Positions 16,160-24,198 of a stretch of 64,000 nucleotides of DNA are shown here, piece after piece. Source of the DNA: Proluteimonas luteida (GTDB lineage: Bacteria > Pseudomonadota > Gammaproteobacteria > Xanthomonadales > Xanthomonadaceae); assembly GCF_021191695.1 (NCBI RefSeq), contig NZ_JAIWPT010000018.1:1-64000 (forward strand), given 5' to 3'. Numbering within the stretch: the first letter of the stretch is position 1; the number at the start of each line of letters is the position of its first letter. The notes under the pieces are model-generated. The model had not been told where the DNA came from. It did not search any database and saw only the letters and a list, made by a program, of their open reading frames with translations. Made by a program: the position numbers and the translations under genes.

Positions 16160-16819
16160 TCAGCGGCTCGCGTCGTCGCGACCGCGCCGCCCGCGTGGCC
16201 GCAGGCCCGACCAGTCGCCGCGCTGCAGGCGGAAGCGCAGCGCCGGATTTCCGAACTGTTCGCCGGTGCCGGCATCGCGGAAGCCCAGCCGGTACAGCAA
16301 CGGCGGCACCGAGCGGTTGTCAGGCGCGCACTGCGCGATCAATCGCGGCAACTCCAGGGTATCGAAGGCATGCGTGCACAATGCCGCGCCGCCCTCGATC
16401 GCGTATCCGCGTCCCCATGCACCTGGCAGTAGGCGCACCCCGATCGCCACGTCGCCCGCGTCTCCGCTTGGCGTCAGCGAAAACATGCCGATGAAACGGC
16501 CGCGGCGGTCGCGGGTATGCCACAGGCCCAGCCCCGGCCGCTCGCGGTAGAGCTTGTTGGCCCAGACCACCAGTCCCATCGCGTCGTCGACGTGGCGGAT
16601 CGGGTCGTCGAGCAGCAGGCGCGTCACCCGCTCCTCGCGTCCGAGCTGCAGCAGATCCAGCGTATGGCGGAAGCCGAAGCCCGCGAGCTGCATGCGGCGG
16701 GTCTGCAGGAAGTCCGCGGCCGGATAGTCGCGTCCGTCCGCGGGCAGGTCGGCCTTCGAGAACGCGGGGCGGTCGTGCCCGCGATGGGTCGGATGTCGGT
16801 CCACCGGGCTGTCGTGCAT
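16160..16819 (-). CDS. GNAT family N-acetyltransferase (RimJ/RimL-like)
   Basis: 219 residues. The GNAT fold is visible in LWHTRDRRGRFIGMFSLTP and DVAIGVRLLPGAWGRGYAIE, where the R-x-x-G-x-G/A acetyl-CoA loop appears as GAWGRGYA, and in LIAQCAPDNRSVPPLLYRLGF. The best match in layout is to RimJ/RimL-type enzymes that acetylate proteins or small amines. It is convergent with the sct operon and sits inside the T3SS region, but nothing in the sequence ties it to secretion. The ATG at 16819 is preferred over an upstream in-frame ATG at 16858. Confidence 0.8.
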   Translation of the reverse strand: MHDSPVDRHPTHRGHDRPAFSKADLPADGRDYPAADFLQTRRMQLAGFGFRHTLDLLQLGREERVTRLLLDDPIRHVDDAMGLVVWANKLYRERPGLGLWHTRDRRGRFIGMFSLTPSGDAGDVAIGVRLLPGAWGRGYAIEGGAALCTHAFDTLELPRLIAQCAPDNRSVPPLLYRLGFRDAGTGEQFGNPALRFRLQRGDWSGLRPRGRRGRDDASR

Positions 16820-16871
16820 GGCGTCGTTATACCGCGGAACCGTTGCGAACCACGACACAGTGCCGGCGTGA

Positions 16872-16887
16872 CTAGGGCCAACCCTAG
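16872..16887. promoter_or_regulatory. Candidate operator CTAGGG-CCAA-CCCTAG, copy 1
   Basis: A perfect 6-bp inverted repeat with a 4-bp spacer, 158 bp upstream of the gene at 17046. It has the same arms and spacer length as the sites at 17583 and 22112. A TACAGG hexamer 37 bp downstream of the dyad centre could be a -10. Binding by the T3SS response regulator is inferred. Confidence 0.6.
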
Positions 16888-17045
16888 ATGGGGTACGACC
16901 TAGCTGTCAGCGCGGGTACAGGATTGCAGACTGGCTCTGCAGTCGCGAGAGGTCGAAATCGATAGCCCGGATCCACTCGCGCGAGGATTTTCACTCTGGT
17001 TTCAATCCATTTCACTTTCAATCCCAGCAAAGAAGGAGTTCCATC

Positions 17046-17273
17046 ATGTCCAGCGATATCTTCTCCGGTATTGGCTCCCTGATCGGCACCGCGCTTGGCG
17101 GTCCTCTCGGCGGGCTCGTCGGCAACTTCCTCGGCGATCTGATCGGCCAGGCGTTCAGCTCGGCGTTCGACAGCCTGTTCTCTTCGCTCGGCCTGCCACA
17201 GGGCGCGCAGGATGCGATCAGCCAGGGTTTTTCGGCTGGCTTCAGCTTCAACTTCGGTCTTGGCAGCAACTGA
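17046..17273 (+). CDS. Small Gly/Phe-rich hydrophobic protein, T3SS-associated, unknown
   Basis: A 75-residue protein with a strong AAGGAG. It starts MSSDIFSGIGSLIGTALGGP and consists of glycine-zipper-like repeats (GGPLGGLVGNFLGDLIGQAF) and a FSAGFSFNFGLGSN tail, with no signal peptide. Glycine-zipper helices often insert into or span membranes. The gene follows a candidate T3SS operator and heads a set of four small genes ending at a terminator. It may be a secreted, membrane-active or structural component; no family is recognised. Confidence 0.7.
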   Translation: MSSDIFSGIGSLIGTALGGPLGGLVGNFLGDLIGQAFSSAFDSLFSSLGLPQGAQDAISQGFSAGFSFNFGLGSN

Positions 17274-17276
17274 GTC

Positions 17277-17579
17277 ATGTCCTTTGATCGCCAGACCCAA
17301 CGTCAAGCCTGGATCGACGGGCTCGCGCAGTTGCGTGAGCAGGGGGCGATCACTGCCGATGACGAGACTACGCTGATCCGGCACATGGATGAACGGCTCG
17401 ATGCCGTCCAGCAGGAGCTGACGGCGCTGGTACCCGAGTACCAGCGCCGTGTCGAAGCCGACGGCCAGGAAGCCGCGGATGCATGGATCGGCGAGCGTGC
17501 CCGCGAGATGGGGGAGCGGGAAGGCGCCGATGCGAGGCGGATGGTGGATTCACTGGCCGCGGTGCAGGCCACCGCCTAG
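17277..17579 (+). CDS. Small acidic helical protein, unknown (possible chaperone)
   Basis: 100 residues, highly charged and predicted helical (LREQGAITADDETTLIRHMD; LVPEYQRRVEADGQEAADAW), with no signal or membrane segment. It begins 3 bp after the stop of the preceding gene without a clear Shine-Dalgarno, so translational coupling is likely. Small acidic cytosolic proteins beside T3SS substrates are often chaperones, but no chaperone motif is seen. Its stop codon lies within a CCTAGG next to the second operator copy. Confidence 0.65.
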   Translation: MSFDRQTQRQAWIDGLAQLREQGAITADDETTLIRHMDERLDAVQQELTALVPEYQRRVEADGQEAADAWIGERAREMGEREGADARRMVDSLAAVQATA

Positions 17580-17582
17580 GGC

Positions 17583-17598
17583 CTAGGGTCGCCCCCAG
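17583..17598. promoter_or_regulatory. Candidate operator CTAGGG-TCGC-CCCCAG, copy 2
   Basis: One mismatch from the CTAGGG-N4-CCCTAG pattern, with an extra CCTAGGG directly before it (17575-17581). It is 90 bp upstream of the ATG at 17688. An AAATAC hexamer at 17621-17626, about 33 bp from the dyad centre, could serve as -10. Its place suggests a second promoter within the four-gene set. Confidence 0.5.
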
Positions 17599-17687
17599 TT
17601 GCCATCTGCGGCTTGTCATCAAATACTCGAGGCGTACCTGTTTTGTTCGACCCGCGTGTCACGTCCAGCCAAGAGGCAAGGAATTCG

Positions 17688-18149
17688 ATGTCCCAACTTC
17701 CGACCAGTTCGCAGAGCGCCGTCGCAGCAAGCTCCGACGTCGAGTCGCTTGTCCGGAAGGGAAAGGACGAGTTGCAGCGCCAGTTCGAGTCGTTTCTTGC
17801 CGGTGAGCAGGGGATGGATCCTGCCGAACGGCAGGAGATGGCCCGGTTGTTCAGTGAGTCGATGAGTGGCGTCTCTGGGCCGGCGGATGACTCTGGCGCC
17901 CCGTTCGACAGGAACGCATGGCGCAACACGGTCGAATCACTGCAGCAGGCCAGTGGCATGAGCGATGACGAAGCGGCACAGCTGATTCGATCACTCAACG
18001 ATGCGCTCGACGCGTTCGAGTCGCGTGATTCCAAGCTCGTCATCGAATTTACCAGGCGGATTCAGACCGACGGCGAACAGAGTGCACTCGAGTGGTATCG
18101 CGCCCAGAAGGAAGCGAAACCCGCGAACTTCCCACTTCGTTCCGTGTGA
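17688..18149 (+). CDS. T3SS-associated protein of unknown function
   Basis: 153 residues, acidic and helical, from the ATG at 17688 (AAGGAA upstream). It starts MSQLPTSSQSAVAASSDVES, a Ser/Thr/Ala/Gln-rich N-terminus of the kind common in T3SS substrates, then has helices such as GKDELQRQFESFLAGEQGMD and SDDEAAQLIRSLNDALDAFE. No signal peptide, membrane segment or catalytic motif is visible. A secreted effector, translocator accessory or chaperone are all possible. It has its own operator-like site upstream. Confidence 0.65.
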   Translation: MSQLPTSSQSAVAASSDVESLVRKGKDELQRQFESFLAGEQGMDPAERQEMARLFSESMSGVSGPADDSGAPFDRNAWRNTVESLQQASGMSDDEAAQLIRSLNDALDAFESRDSKLVIEFTRRIQTDGEQSALEWYRAQKEAKPANFPLRSV

Positions 18150-18200
18150 CCCGCCAATCCATATTCCCAACCTCACGTTCAGATCAATGGAGATTTCACT

Positions 18201-18530
18201 ATGAGCATCCAAGGCAACGTCACTTTCAACTTCAGCTTTGCCGAGAACGTTCTGCAGGAACTGCAGAACAAGGCGCAGACCAGTGCAAAGAGCGGCAGCT
18301 GGCTGGTCCAGTTCGCGACTGTGATGGGTGAGATCGCGAACAAGATCTCCAACCAGATGATGGATAAGGCGGGAGAGATCGATACCGCTGCCGAGAATGA
18401 AGAGCCGGCAAACGAGTTGACTGCCGAACTTACCGCCTTGAGCCAGCTGTTCAAGATGCTGACCGAAGCGACGAACAACGTGATCAAGTCCGTCGGTGAG
18501 GGCAACAGCGCCCTGGCACGCAAGCAGTAA
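18201..18530 (+). CDS. Small helical protein, possible paralogue of the 10579 gene
   Basis: 109 residues, predicted as a helical hairpin: a short strand-like start (MSIQGNVTFNFSFAENVLQE), helix 1 with SGSWLVQFATVMGEIANKIS, a charged turn, and helix 2 ending NNVIKSVGEGNSALARKQ. The pattern SxSW...G / LTAE / N-V / RKQ aligns with the candidate needle-position protein at 10579-10902 over about 75 residues. Two such copies would suit needle and filament (EspA-like) subunits, or a substrate pair. It is the last gene before a strong terminator. Confidence 0.6.
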   Translation: MSIQGNVTFNFSFAENVLQELQNKAQTSAKSGSWLVQFATVMGEIANKISNQMMDKAGEIDTAAENEEPANELTAELTALSQLFKMLTEATNNVIKSVGEGNSALARKQ

Positions 18531-18540
18531 GCTTCGCAAT

Positions 18541-18606
18541 GATGCCGCCGCCGTCGGCGGCGGCATCACATTCAGAGCCAAGGCACTGTTGTGCCTTGGC
18601 TTTTTT
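18541..18606 (+). terminator. Tandem hairpins with intrinsic terminator
   Basis: First hairpin: 12-bp stem 18541-18552 / 18556-18567 with loop GTC. Second hairpin: perfect 10-bp stem GCCAAGGCAC (18577-18586), loop TGTT, complement 18591-18600, followed by TTTTTT. The second is a textbook Rho-independent terminator for the small-gene operon. Confidence 0.93.
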
Positions 18607-18660
18607 GTTTATGCAGGTTGGACCGCAGGCGGCTTTCGAAGGTTTGTTGAGGAAAGGAAT

Positions 18661-19308
18661 ATGACCACGTATCGCGGAATCCACATGGCGGCGCTGGGAA
18701 TTGCGATCGCGCTGTCGTCGAACGCGTGCGGTAGCGACGGTGCATTCATCGACGCCTACGCTGGTGAGCCCTACCTGGGAAGCGTTCGCGTCGTGGTGAC
18801 GGATGCTGGTGGCACCGTCATGCGTCGCCGTGGCGAGGGCAGTGCCCAGTTCGAAGCGACGGGACGAGGCCAGGCCCGTCTCGTCGTGTACGGCGCGATC
18901 GAGAACAAAGACGGCGACGCGGGTTTCGCGATCACGGGAGCCTATGGCCCGGATGGCTGGACCGCGGAAGAGGGAGGGGTCCGCCTGCACATCGGGCCTG
19001 ACGGACGGATCCTCGGAGGCGGCGTGGTTGATGACAATCGCTATAGCTTCTCCGGGTCCGTATCACCCGGCCGGATGCGCCTGACGGTTGAGCTGACACC
19101 ACAGGCGGCCGCCGCGCAACCGGCATCGGCGGCCAATGTCTTCACGTTCAACTACCGCCTTTCCCGGGATCGGCCCGAAGCTGCCATGGCGCAGCGCTCA
19201 GGTGATGGTGAAGGCAAGTGCCGCTCGATCCGCTATGAGATGCGGCCGGTCGCCAGCATAGGTGATGGAACGATGAGCATGCTGAGGGTGCCTGTGTGCC
19301 TGAAATAG
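18661..19308 (+). CDS. Putative exported lipoprotein, unknown
   Basis: 215 residues. The N-terminus (MAALGIAIALSSNACGSDG) looks like a lipoprotein signal with Cys after an Ala. The mature part is rich in Gly, Val and beta-strand-like segments (GSVRVVVTDAGGTVMRRRGE; VRLHIGPDGRILGGGVVDDN) with two further Cys near the C-terminus. AGGAAAG lies upstream of the ATG. It starts beyond a strong terminator, so it needs its own promoter, and no operator-like site was found. Function is unknown. Confidence 0.65.
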   Translation: MTTYRGIHMAALGIAIALSSNACGSDGAFIDAYAGEPYLGSVRVVVTDAGGTVMRRRGEGSAQFEATGRGQARLVVYGAIENKDGDAGFAITGAYGPDGWTAEEGGVRLHIGPDGRILGGGVVDDNRYSFSGSVSPGRMRLTVELTPQAAAAQPASAANVFTFNYRLSRDRPEAAMAQRSGDGEGKCRSIRYEMRPVASIGDGTMSMLRVPVCLK

Positions 19309-19450
19309 GTATTGCGATACCCGCGTAACCGGTTGTGCCGCTCTGTCGGTCGAAGGGGCGCGCAAGCCGAGTACAGAAGACCGCGCCAATCCAATGTGTG
19401 GAGTGGCACGAACTTTCAGCGCAATGAAATCGACAAAGGAGTTTTCCGCC

Positions 19451-20167
19451 ATGGTCCCATTACTTCCGCACCGTGTTCAGCTCAGCATATCCACCGTGAC
19501 ACGGACGATCCGGATGGTTACGTTGCTTTGTGTGCTGTCCCTGGCCGCGGGTGCCAGCGCCAGCGACGGCGACGCCGCCGTCCGCCGCGCGCTGCAGCAG
19601 GCGGTCTCGCAGCCGGCACCGGCCGAGGTGTCCGCCGACGCGGTGTCGACGCTGTCGTTCCGCCGCGACCCGGCCGTCAGTGCGCGCGTGCAGCGGGAGA
19701 CGATCGAGGCCTTCGGGCGCGATCCGGCTCAGGTGGCCGACCTGGAGAAGATCATCGGATCCGGCCAGATGCTGCAGGAGTTCGACAAGATCCTGCGCCG
19801 CTACGGCTACGACCCGACCAATCTCGGCGATGTGCTGGCCGCGCACCTGCTGATTTCGTGGGAGGTGGTCAACGACCGCGACTCGCGGCGCTCGCTGGAG
19901 GGGCAGCGCGCGGTGCGCCGGCAGATCATCGGGCCGCTCGCGGCGGTGCCGCAGGTGGCGGCGATGTCGGATGCGGACAAGCAGGCGCAGGCCGAGCGCA
20001 CCGCCTACCTGACGATGGTGTCGGCGCTGTCCTACCAAACGATGAAGCGGGACGGCAACCGGCAGGCGTTGTCCGCATTGTCGGCAGGGGTGCGCAGCGG
20101 CCTGCAGCGCAATGGCGTCGACCTGCAGCAGGTCGAACTGGGCCGCGGTGGCTTGACGCTGCGCTGA
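19451..20167 (+). CDS. Exported DUF6683-like protein
   Basis: 238 residues from the ATG at 19451, chosen because AAAGGAG precedes it; ATGs at 19424 and 19514 are also in frame. A signal-like segment MVTLLCVLSLAAGASA is followed by FRRDPAVSARVQRETIEAFG, then LRRYGYDPTNLGDVLAAHLL and ISWEVVND. This order of motifs resembles the DUF6683 family of periplasmic proteins of unknown role. It lies between T3SS-associated genes, but a functional link is only positional. Confidence 0.6.
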   Translation: MVPLLPHRVQLSISTVTRTIRMVTLLCVLSLAAGASASDGDAAVRRALQQAVSQPAPAEVSADAVSTLSFRRDPAVSARVQRETIEAFGRDPAQVADLEKIIGSGQMLQEFDKILRRYGYDPTNLGDVLAAHLLISWEVVNDRDSRRSLEGQRAVRRQIIGPLAAVPQVAAMSDADKQAQAERTAYLTMVSALSYQTMKRDGNRQALSALSAGVRSGLQRNGVDLQQVELGRGGLTLR

Positions 20168-20274
20168 GGCCGGGCGTCCTGGCGCGGGGGATCGGGGTTG
20201 CCCCGAGCCGCGCGATCGTGGTCACCCTGCCGGCGCGTGCGTTCGCGCAATGGGCATGTTCACGCGGGATTGGA

Positions 20275-22020
20275 TCAGGCGGGCGGCTTTCCTGCCGTGC
20301 TGCCTGTGCGCGGTGCCGCGTGCGGGGCGAGGATGTGGCGTCCCAGCCACCATGCGCCAACGGCGGCGACCAGTCCGGCCAGCGCGAACTCGCCGGTCCA
20401 GCGGCGCATCGCCGGTGCCGCCGGAATGTCGCCGAAACTGAGCAGGAAGCTCACCAACACCAGCCCGAGGCAGCCGTAGGCGACGATCGCCAGGGTCCAG
20501 AACAGCCACTGGAACGCGCGGGTGATCTCGTTGGGCGTATCGTCGCGCGGACGGACGAGATGCGGCCGGCCATGGGCGAAGGCCACCAGCCATTCGCCGA
20601 GCTGCTGTGCGCCGACCTTGATGCGGTTGCGGCGCCGCAGTTCGGGACCCTCCGCGGTATAGACGCCGACCATCGGCAGTTCGGCGCGTGACGGGCCGCC
20701 CTTCTCGCCGGCGACCGGCGCGGTGGACTGCGTGTTGCCTGCGATCTGGGTATTGCCGGCGACTTGTTGCCCGGCCGGCGTCTGCGCGATGGTGGTCGCG
20801 ACCGGCACCGCGGCCAGCAGCGTCGCGCCCTGCGGGGCGTTCGGTACTGCCGCCTGGGTGGCCGGTGCCTGCATCGGGACGGCGCCGCGGTCGGCAGCCT
20901 GGGTGCCGGCGGGCACGAACCCGGCGTCTGCACGCTGGGGCTGCGCTGCGGTCTGCATCGGCATGGCGGTCGGGCCAGGCTGCACTTGGGCTGCCGCCTG
21001 CTGCGCGGGTCCCGTCGGCACGGGCGACGAAGCCTGCGGAAGTGGCGCCTGCGGGGCGGCGGTGGTTGCCGGCGCCGCCTGTGCCTGTCCCTGCGGCCCC
21101 TGCAGTACCGTGGCCGGGGATTGCGGCGGTACCGCGGTCGATGCCGTGTTCGCTGCGTTGTGCGCAGCACCGGCGCCGGGCGCAGCGAGCATGCTGCCGG
21201 GAACCGTCGAGGCCGGTGCCGGTACCGCGTTGACGGCATTGCCCAGTGTATTCGCAGGCGACACCGCTGGCGGCACAGGGCCGCCATTGAGCAGGGCCCG
21301 TACGGGGGCAAGCACCGCGTTGGCCAGGTTGCCGAGCGTCTGCGTTGGCGCGGCCGGGCTGTTGGTGGCGCCCGGCGTCGTCGGCGTGGGCATGGCCGGG
21401 GGCTGCGTCCCGCCCGGGCGCAACGCACCCAGTACCGCGTTGATCGTGTTGCCGACGATGTTGCCGGGGCCGGTCTGCGGTCCGCCCGCGCCCGGCCCGT
21501 GCGCCGTCGGAAGTCCGCCGTGTGCCGCGTGCTGGCCACCGGCGGAAAACGGCAGGGTGGGAGGCGAGGGGATGACGTGCCCGGATGGCGTGGTGAAGCC
21601 GGCGCCGTTGCCGTGCCCGGCATGCGGTCCGCCCATGCCCGGCCCGTGTGCCGCCAGGTGTCCGCCATGCGTCGCGTGCTGGCCGCCGCCGGGGAGCGGG
21701 ATGCCGGGCGGCGCCGGGATGAAGACGCCCGATGGCGTGGTGAAGCCGGGAGCGGTGCCCTGGCCGGCACCGTTGGCGGGTGCCGGCATGCCGTTGCCCG
21801 CAGGTGCGGGCGTGGCATTGCCGCCGCCGGGGCGGGCGGCCGGGGTCGGACTGTTGAACCCCGGCAGCCCGCGTTGCAGGGCCTGCATCGGCGCGTTCTG
21901 CATGAAATCGCCAAAGCCGCTGCGCAGCGCCTGGTGCAACTGGCCAAGCCCGCCACCGCCGGAACGCGGCAGCAGCGACGACAGGCTAGGCAGCCCAAGC
22001 TTTTCGGCGAGAAACGACAC
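20275..22020 (-). CDS. Long Pro/Ala/Gly-rich repeat protein with two C-terminal membrane helices (translocon candidate)
   Basis: 581 residues. After a short amphipathic start (MSFLAEKLGLPSLSSLLP) comes a region of more than 400 residues of disordered P/A/G/Q/T sequence. It includes two 49-residue repeats (92-140 and 141-189, each starting GFTTPSG and containing GGQHA) and LGN-AxNAV units. A folded stretch (about 450-500) leads to two hydrophobic helices (about 504-530 and 545-563). There is no signal peptide. Disordered or repetitive N-terminus plus C-terminal hydrophobic helices recalls HrpF/PopF/NopX translocators in layout, though no residue-level match is recognised. A CCTAGGGTCGACCCTAGG palindrome lies 92 bp upstream. 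Confidence 0.7.
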   Translation of the reverse strand: MSFLAEKLGLPSLSSLLPRSGGGGLGQLHQALRSGFGDFMQNAPMQALQRGLPGFNSPTPAARPGGGNATPAPAGNGMPAPANGAGQGTAPGFTTPSGVFIPAPPGIPLPGGGQHATHGGHLAAHGPGMGGPHAGHGNGAGFTTPSGHVIPSPPTLPFSAGGQHAAHGGLPTAHGPGAGGPQTGPGNIVGNTINAVLGALRPGGTQPPAMPTPTTPGATNSPAAPTQTLGNLANAVLAPVRALLNGGPVPPAVSPANTLGNAVNAVPAPASTVPGSMLAAPGAGAAHNAANTASTAVPPQSPATVLQGPQGQAQAAPATTAAPQAPLPQASSPVPTGPAQQAAAQVQPGPTAMPMQTAAQPQRADAGFVPAGTQAADRGAVPMQAPATQAAVPNAPQGATLLAAVPVATTIAQTPAGQQVAGNTQIAGNTQSTAPVAGEKGGPSRAELPMVGVYTAEGPELRRRNRIKVGAQQLGEWLVAFAHGRPHLVRPRDDTPNEITRAFQWLFWTLAIVAYGCLGLVLVSFLLSFGDIPAAPAMRRWTGEFALAGLVAAVGAWWLGRHILAPHAAPRTGSTAGKPPA

Positions 22021-22418
22021 GCGGGAGGCCTCCGGGGGAAGGAGCCGGCCTGACCAGCAGTGGATGGGGCGTCGACGCTACGAGCCTAGGCGCCGGGCGG
22101 GCAATCCACACCCTAGGGTCGACCCTAGGTCGACGCGTTCTGGGACCCAGGTCTGACGATGCTGTGACCGCGATCGACAGCTCCGCGACGTGCAGGGTGC
22201 CGCGACGACGGCGCACCATGCGGCATCGCCGGGGCTGGCAGGCGCGGGAACAACCCATACCGCCCGGCCCCCTTTCGGGGCGGCAGCCTGCACGGACATG
22301 AAGGGATGCCATGCAGGTGAAGCACGTCCGTCGCTGCGCCCGGGACGACGGCAGGCCACCTGCCGGCTGCTTTCCGGATGCGCGCTTGCCTGCCCCGAGG
22401 TGCAGTCCGTCCGAGGGA
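22021..22418. other. 398-bp intergenic region with operator palindrome
   Basis: This holds the upstream region of the leftward translocon-candidate gene with the operator palindrome at 22112-22129, and the downstream end of the acid phosphatase gene. An imperfect GC-rich stem (GGCCCCCTTTCGGGGC, around 22266) is visible. No coding frame is convincing. Confidence 0.6.
22112..22129. promoter_or_regulatory. Candidate operator CCTAGGGTCGACCCTAGG, copy 3
   Basis: A perfect 18-bp palindrome containing the 16-bp CTAGGG-N4-CCCTAG core, upstream of the leftward gene ending at 20275. On the minus strand a TAGGCT hexamer (22088-22083) lies about 35 bp from the dyad centre and could be the -10. Confidence 0.7.
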
Positions 22419-23345
22419 TCAATCCGCCAGCTGCAGCGCCTCGCGCTTGGCGGCGCGGCGCGCCTCGCGCGGCTGGTCCCAGGCATTGTTGAACTGGGCC
22501 GGTTCCCAGCCGCCGTAGGTCGGGTTGGCCAGCATCCACCAGCGCTCGCCGAACCAGTCGCCATACTCGTCGAGCAGCGCTTCACGGGCGTCGCTGGTGT
22601 TGGCGATCACCTCGACGAAGTCGCCCAACTGGTCGCCGAACTGCATCAGCACCCGGTAGTCGCGTCCCGCCAGGCGTCGCCGGCAGTTCTTCTCGGTGCC
22701 GTTCTGCTCGCAGCCTTCGACGTGGGTGCCGAGGCCGAGGAACACGCTGTCGTCCTTCACCGGCAGGCCTTCGGCGCGCAGGTTGGCCAGCGTCGCCTCC
22801 TGCAGGTGCTGGGCGCGGTTGGACAGGTACAGGATGGTCACGCCCTTCTCCTCGGCGGCGCGGGCGAAGTCCAGCACGCCGGGCACCGGCCGGGCCTTCT
22901 TCTCGGCGACCCATTCCGCCCAGGTCACCTCGTTGTATTCCAGCCCGTTCTGGACCAGGCGCGCCTGGTAGGGCGAGTTGTCGAGCACGGTCTCGTCGAT
23001 GTCCATGATCACCGCGGGCGGCAGCGCGCTGGCGTCGCCTGCGGCCTCGCGCTCCTCGGGCACCAGCGCGTCCCAGTTCCTTTCGGCCAGGGCGGCGTCG
23101 AGGTGGTCGGCGGCGGCGCGGAAGATCGACAGGCTGTTGGCGCGGTATTCCTCGGAGCGCTGCATCCACAGCACCGCGTTGAGGTTGTCGTCGGCGCTGC
23201 CGGGATCGGGCGTGGCCGGCTGGGTCGCGGCGGGCGGCCCGGGTACCGCGTCGGTGCCGATGGCGTCGTCTGTTGGCGTGGGCTTGCAGCCGGCGAGCAG
23301 CAGGGCGGCGGCGAGCAGGGAAACAGCGGGCGGCATCAGGCGCAT
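22419..23345 (-). CDS. Class C acid phosphatase / 5'-nucleotidase lipoprotein e(P4) family
   Basis: 308 residues: lipoprotein signal with lipobox LLLAGC, a disordered Pro-rich linker (to about 50), then a HAD-type phosphatase. The catalytic motif is DIDETVLDNSPYQ, the second motif region LYLSNRAQHLQEATLANL, and late acidic residues MQFGDQLGDF. This fits outer-membrane e(P4)-like phosphatases that dephosphorylate nucleotides and phosphomonoesters. Full length, monocistronic. Confidence 0.92.
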   Translation of the reverse strand: MRLMPPAVSLLAAALLLAGCKPTPTDDAIGTDAVPGPPAATQPATPDPGSADDNLNAVLWMQRSEEYRANSLSIFRAAADHLDAALAERNWDALVPEEREAAGDASALPPAVIMDIDETVLDNSPYQARLVQNGLEYNEVTWAEWVAEKKARPVPGVLDFARAAEEKGVTILYLSNRAQHLQEATLANLRAEGLPVKDDSVFLGLGTHVEGCEQNGTEKNCRRRLAGRDYRVLMQFGDQLGDFVEVIANTSDAREALLDEYGDWFGERWWMLANPTYGGWEPAQFNNAWDQPREARRAAKREALQLAD

Positions 23346-23460
23346 GGCGGGTCCGTCTTCATCGATGAACCGGCGAGTTTAACCAAGCCGTCCGGCGCGG
23401 GCATGACAGCGCGGGATACGCAGCGCATGCTACCGGCCGTTTCACTGCCGGGATGCTCCG

Positions 23461-24123
23461 ATGACCGACGCTCCGATGACCGATGCCCCAGCCTGGCCCG
23501 TACTGACCGCCGCCGAGGCGCGCGTGCTCGGCTGCCTGATCGAGAAACAGGCGACCACGCCCGATGTCTATCCGTTGACGGTCAACGCCGCGCAGTCGGC
23601 CGCCAACCAGAAGACCGCGCGCGATCCGGTGATGGCGCTGTCGACCGGCGACACCGGTCACGCGTTGCGCCAGCTCGAAGGCCACCGCCTGGTGCGGCAG
23701 TCGTTCTCCTCGCGGGCCGAGCGCTACGAACACCTGGTGCCCGGCGCGCTCGACATCCCGTCGCCGCAGGTCGCACTGCTGGGCCTGCTGCTGTTGCGTG
23801 GCGCACAGACCGTGCATGAACTCCTGGCACGCAGCGAGCGGCTGCACGCCTTCGCCGATGCCGACGACGTGCGCCACCACCTCGAGCGGCTGGAGGGCCG
23901 GGCGCTCGTCGTGCGGATCCCGCGCGGGCCGGGCCAGCGCGAGGACCGCTATGCGCACCTGTTGTCGGGACCGGTGGATGTGGCGGCGATCGCGGCCCGT
24001 ACGGCATCGACGACGGCAGGCGCAGGCACGGATTCCGCGCTCGAGGCCCGGGTCGAGGCACTGGAGGCCGAACTGGCCGCACTGCGCGGGACCGTCGAGG
24101 CGCTGGCGGCACGTCTGGCGTAG
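23461..24123 (+). CDS. YceH family protein (UPF0502 / DUF480)
   Basis: 220 residues. [40 protein letters not shown] and the second winged-helix-like unit ([20 protein letters not shown]) match E. coli YceH, which has two tandem winged-helix domains. A C-terminal coiled coil ([20 protein letters not shown]) is present. The molecular role is unknown. A duplicated [10 protein letters not shown] start leaves the exact initiation codon open by five residues. Confidence 0.92.
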   Translation: MTDAPMTDAPAWPVLTAAEARVLGCLIEKQATTPDVYPLTVNAAQSAANQKTARDPVMALSTGDTGHALRQLEGHRLVRQSFSSRAERYEHLVPGALDIPSPQVALLGLLLLRGAQTVHELLARSERLHAFADADDVRHHLERLEGRALVVRIPRGPGQREDRYAHLLSGPVDVAAIAARTASTTAGAGTDSALEARVEALEAELAALRGTVEALAARLA

Positions 24124-24198
24124 GGCGCGACTCGGCCCGCCGATCGTCGACTTATCCCGGGTTCGGTGCATTGGCGGTCGAGACCCACCCGACGATCC

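Noticed and set aside
19405..19420. A TGGCACG-like string upstream of the 19451 gene suggesting a sigma-54 promoter
   Set aside because: The -12 element reads TCAG instead of TTGC, so the conserved GC is absent.
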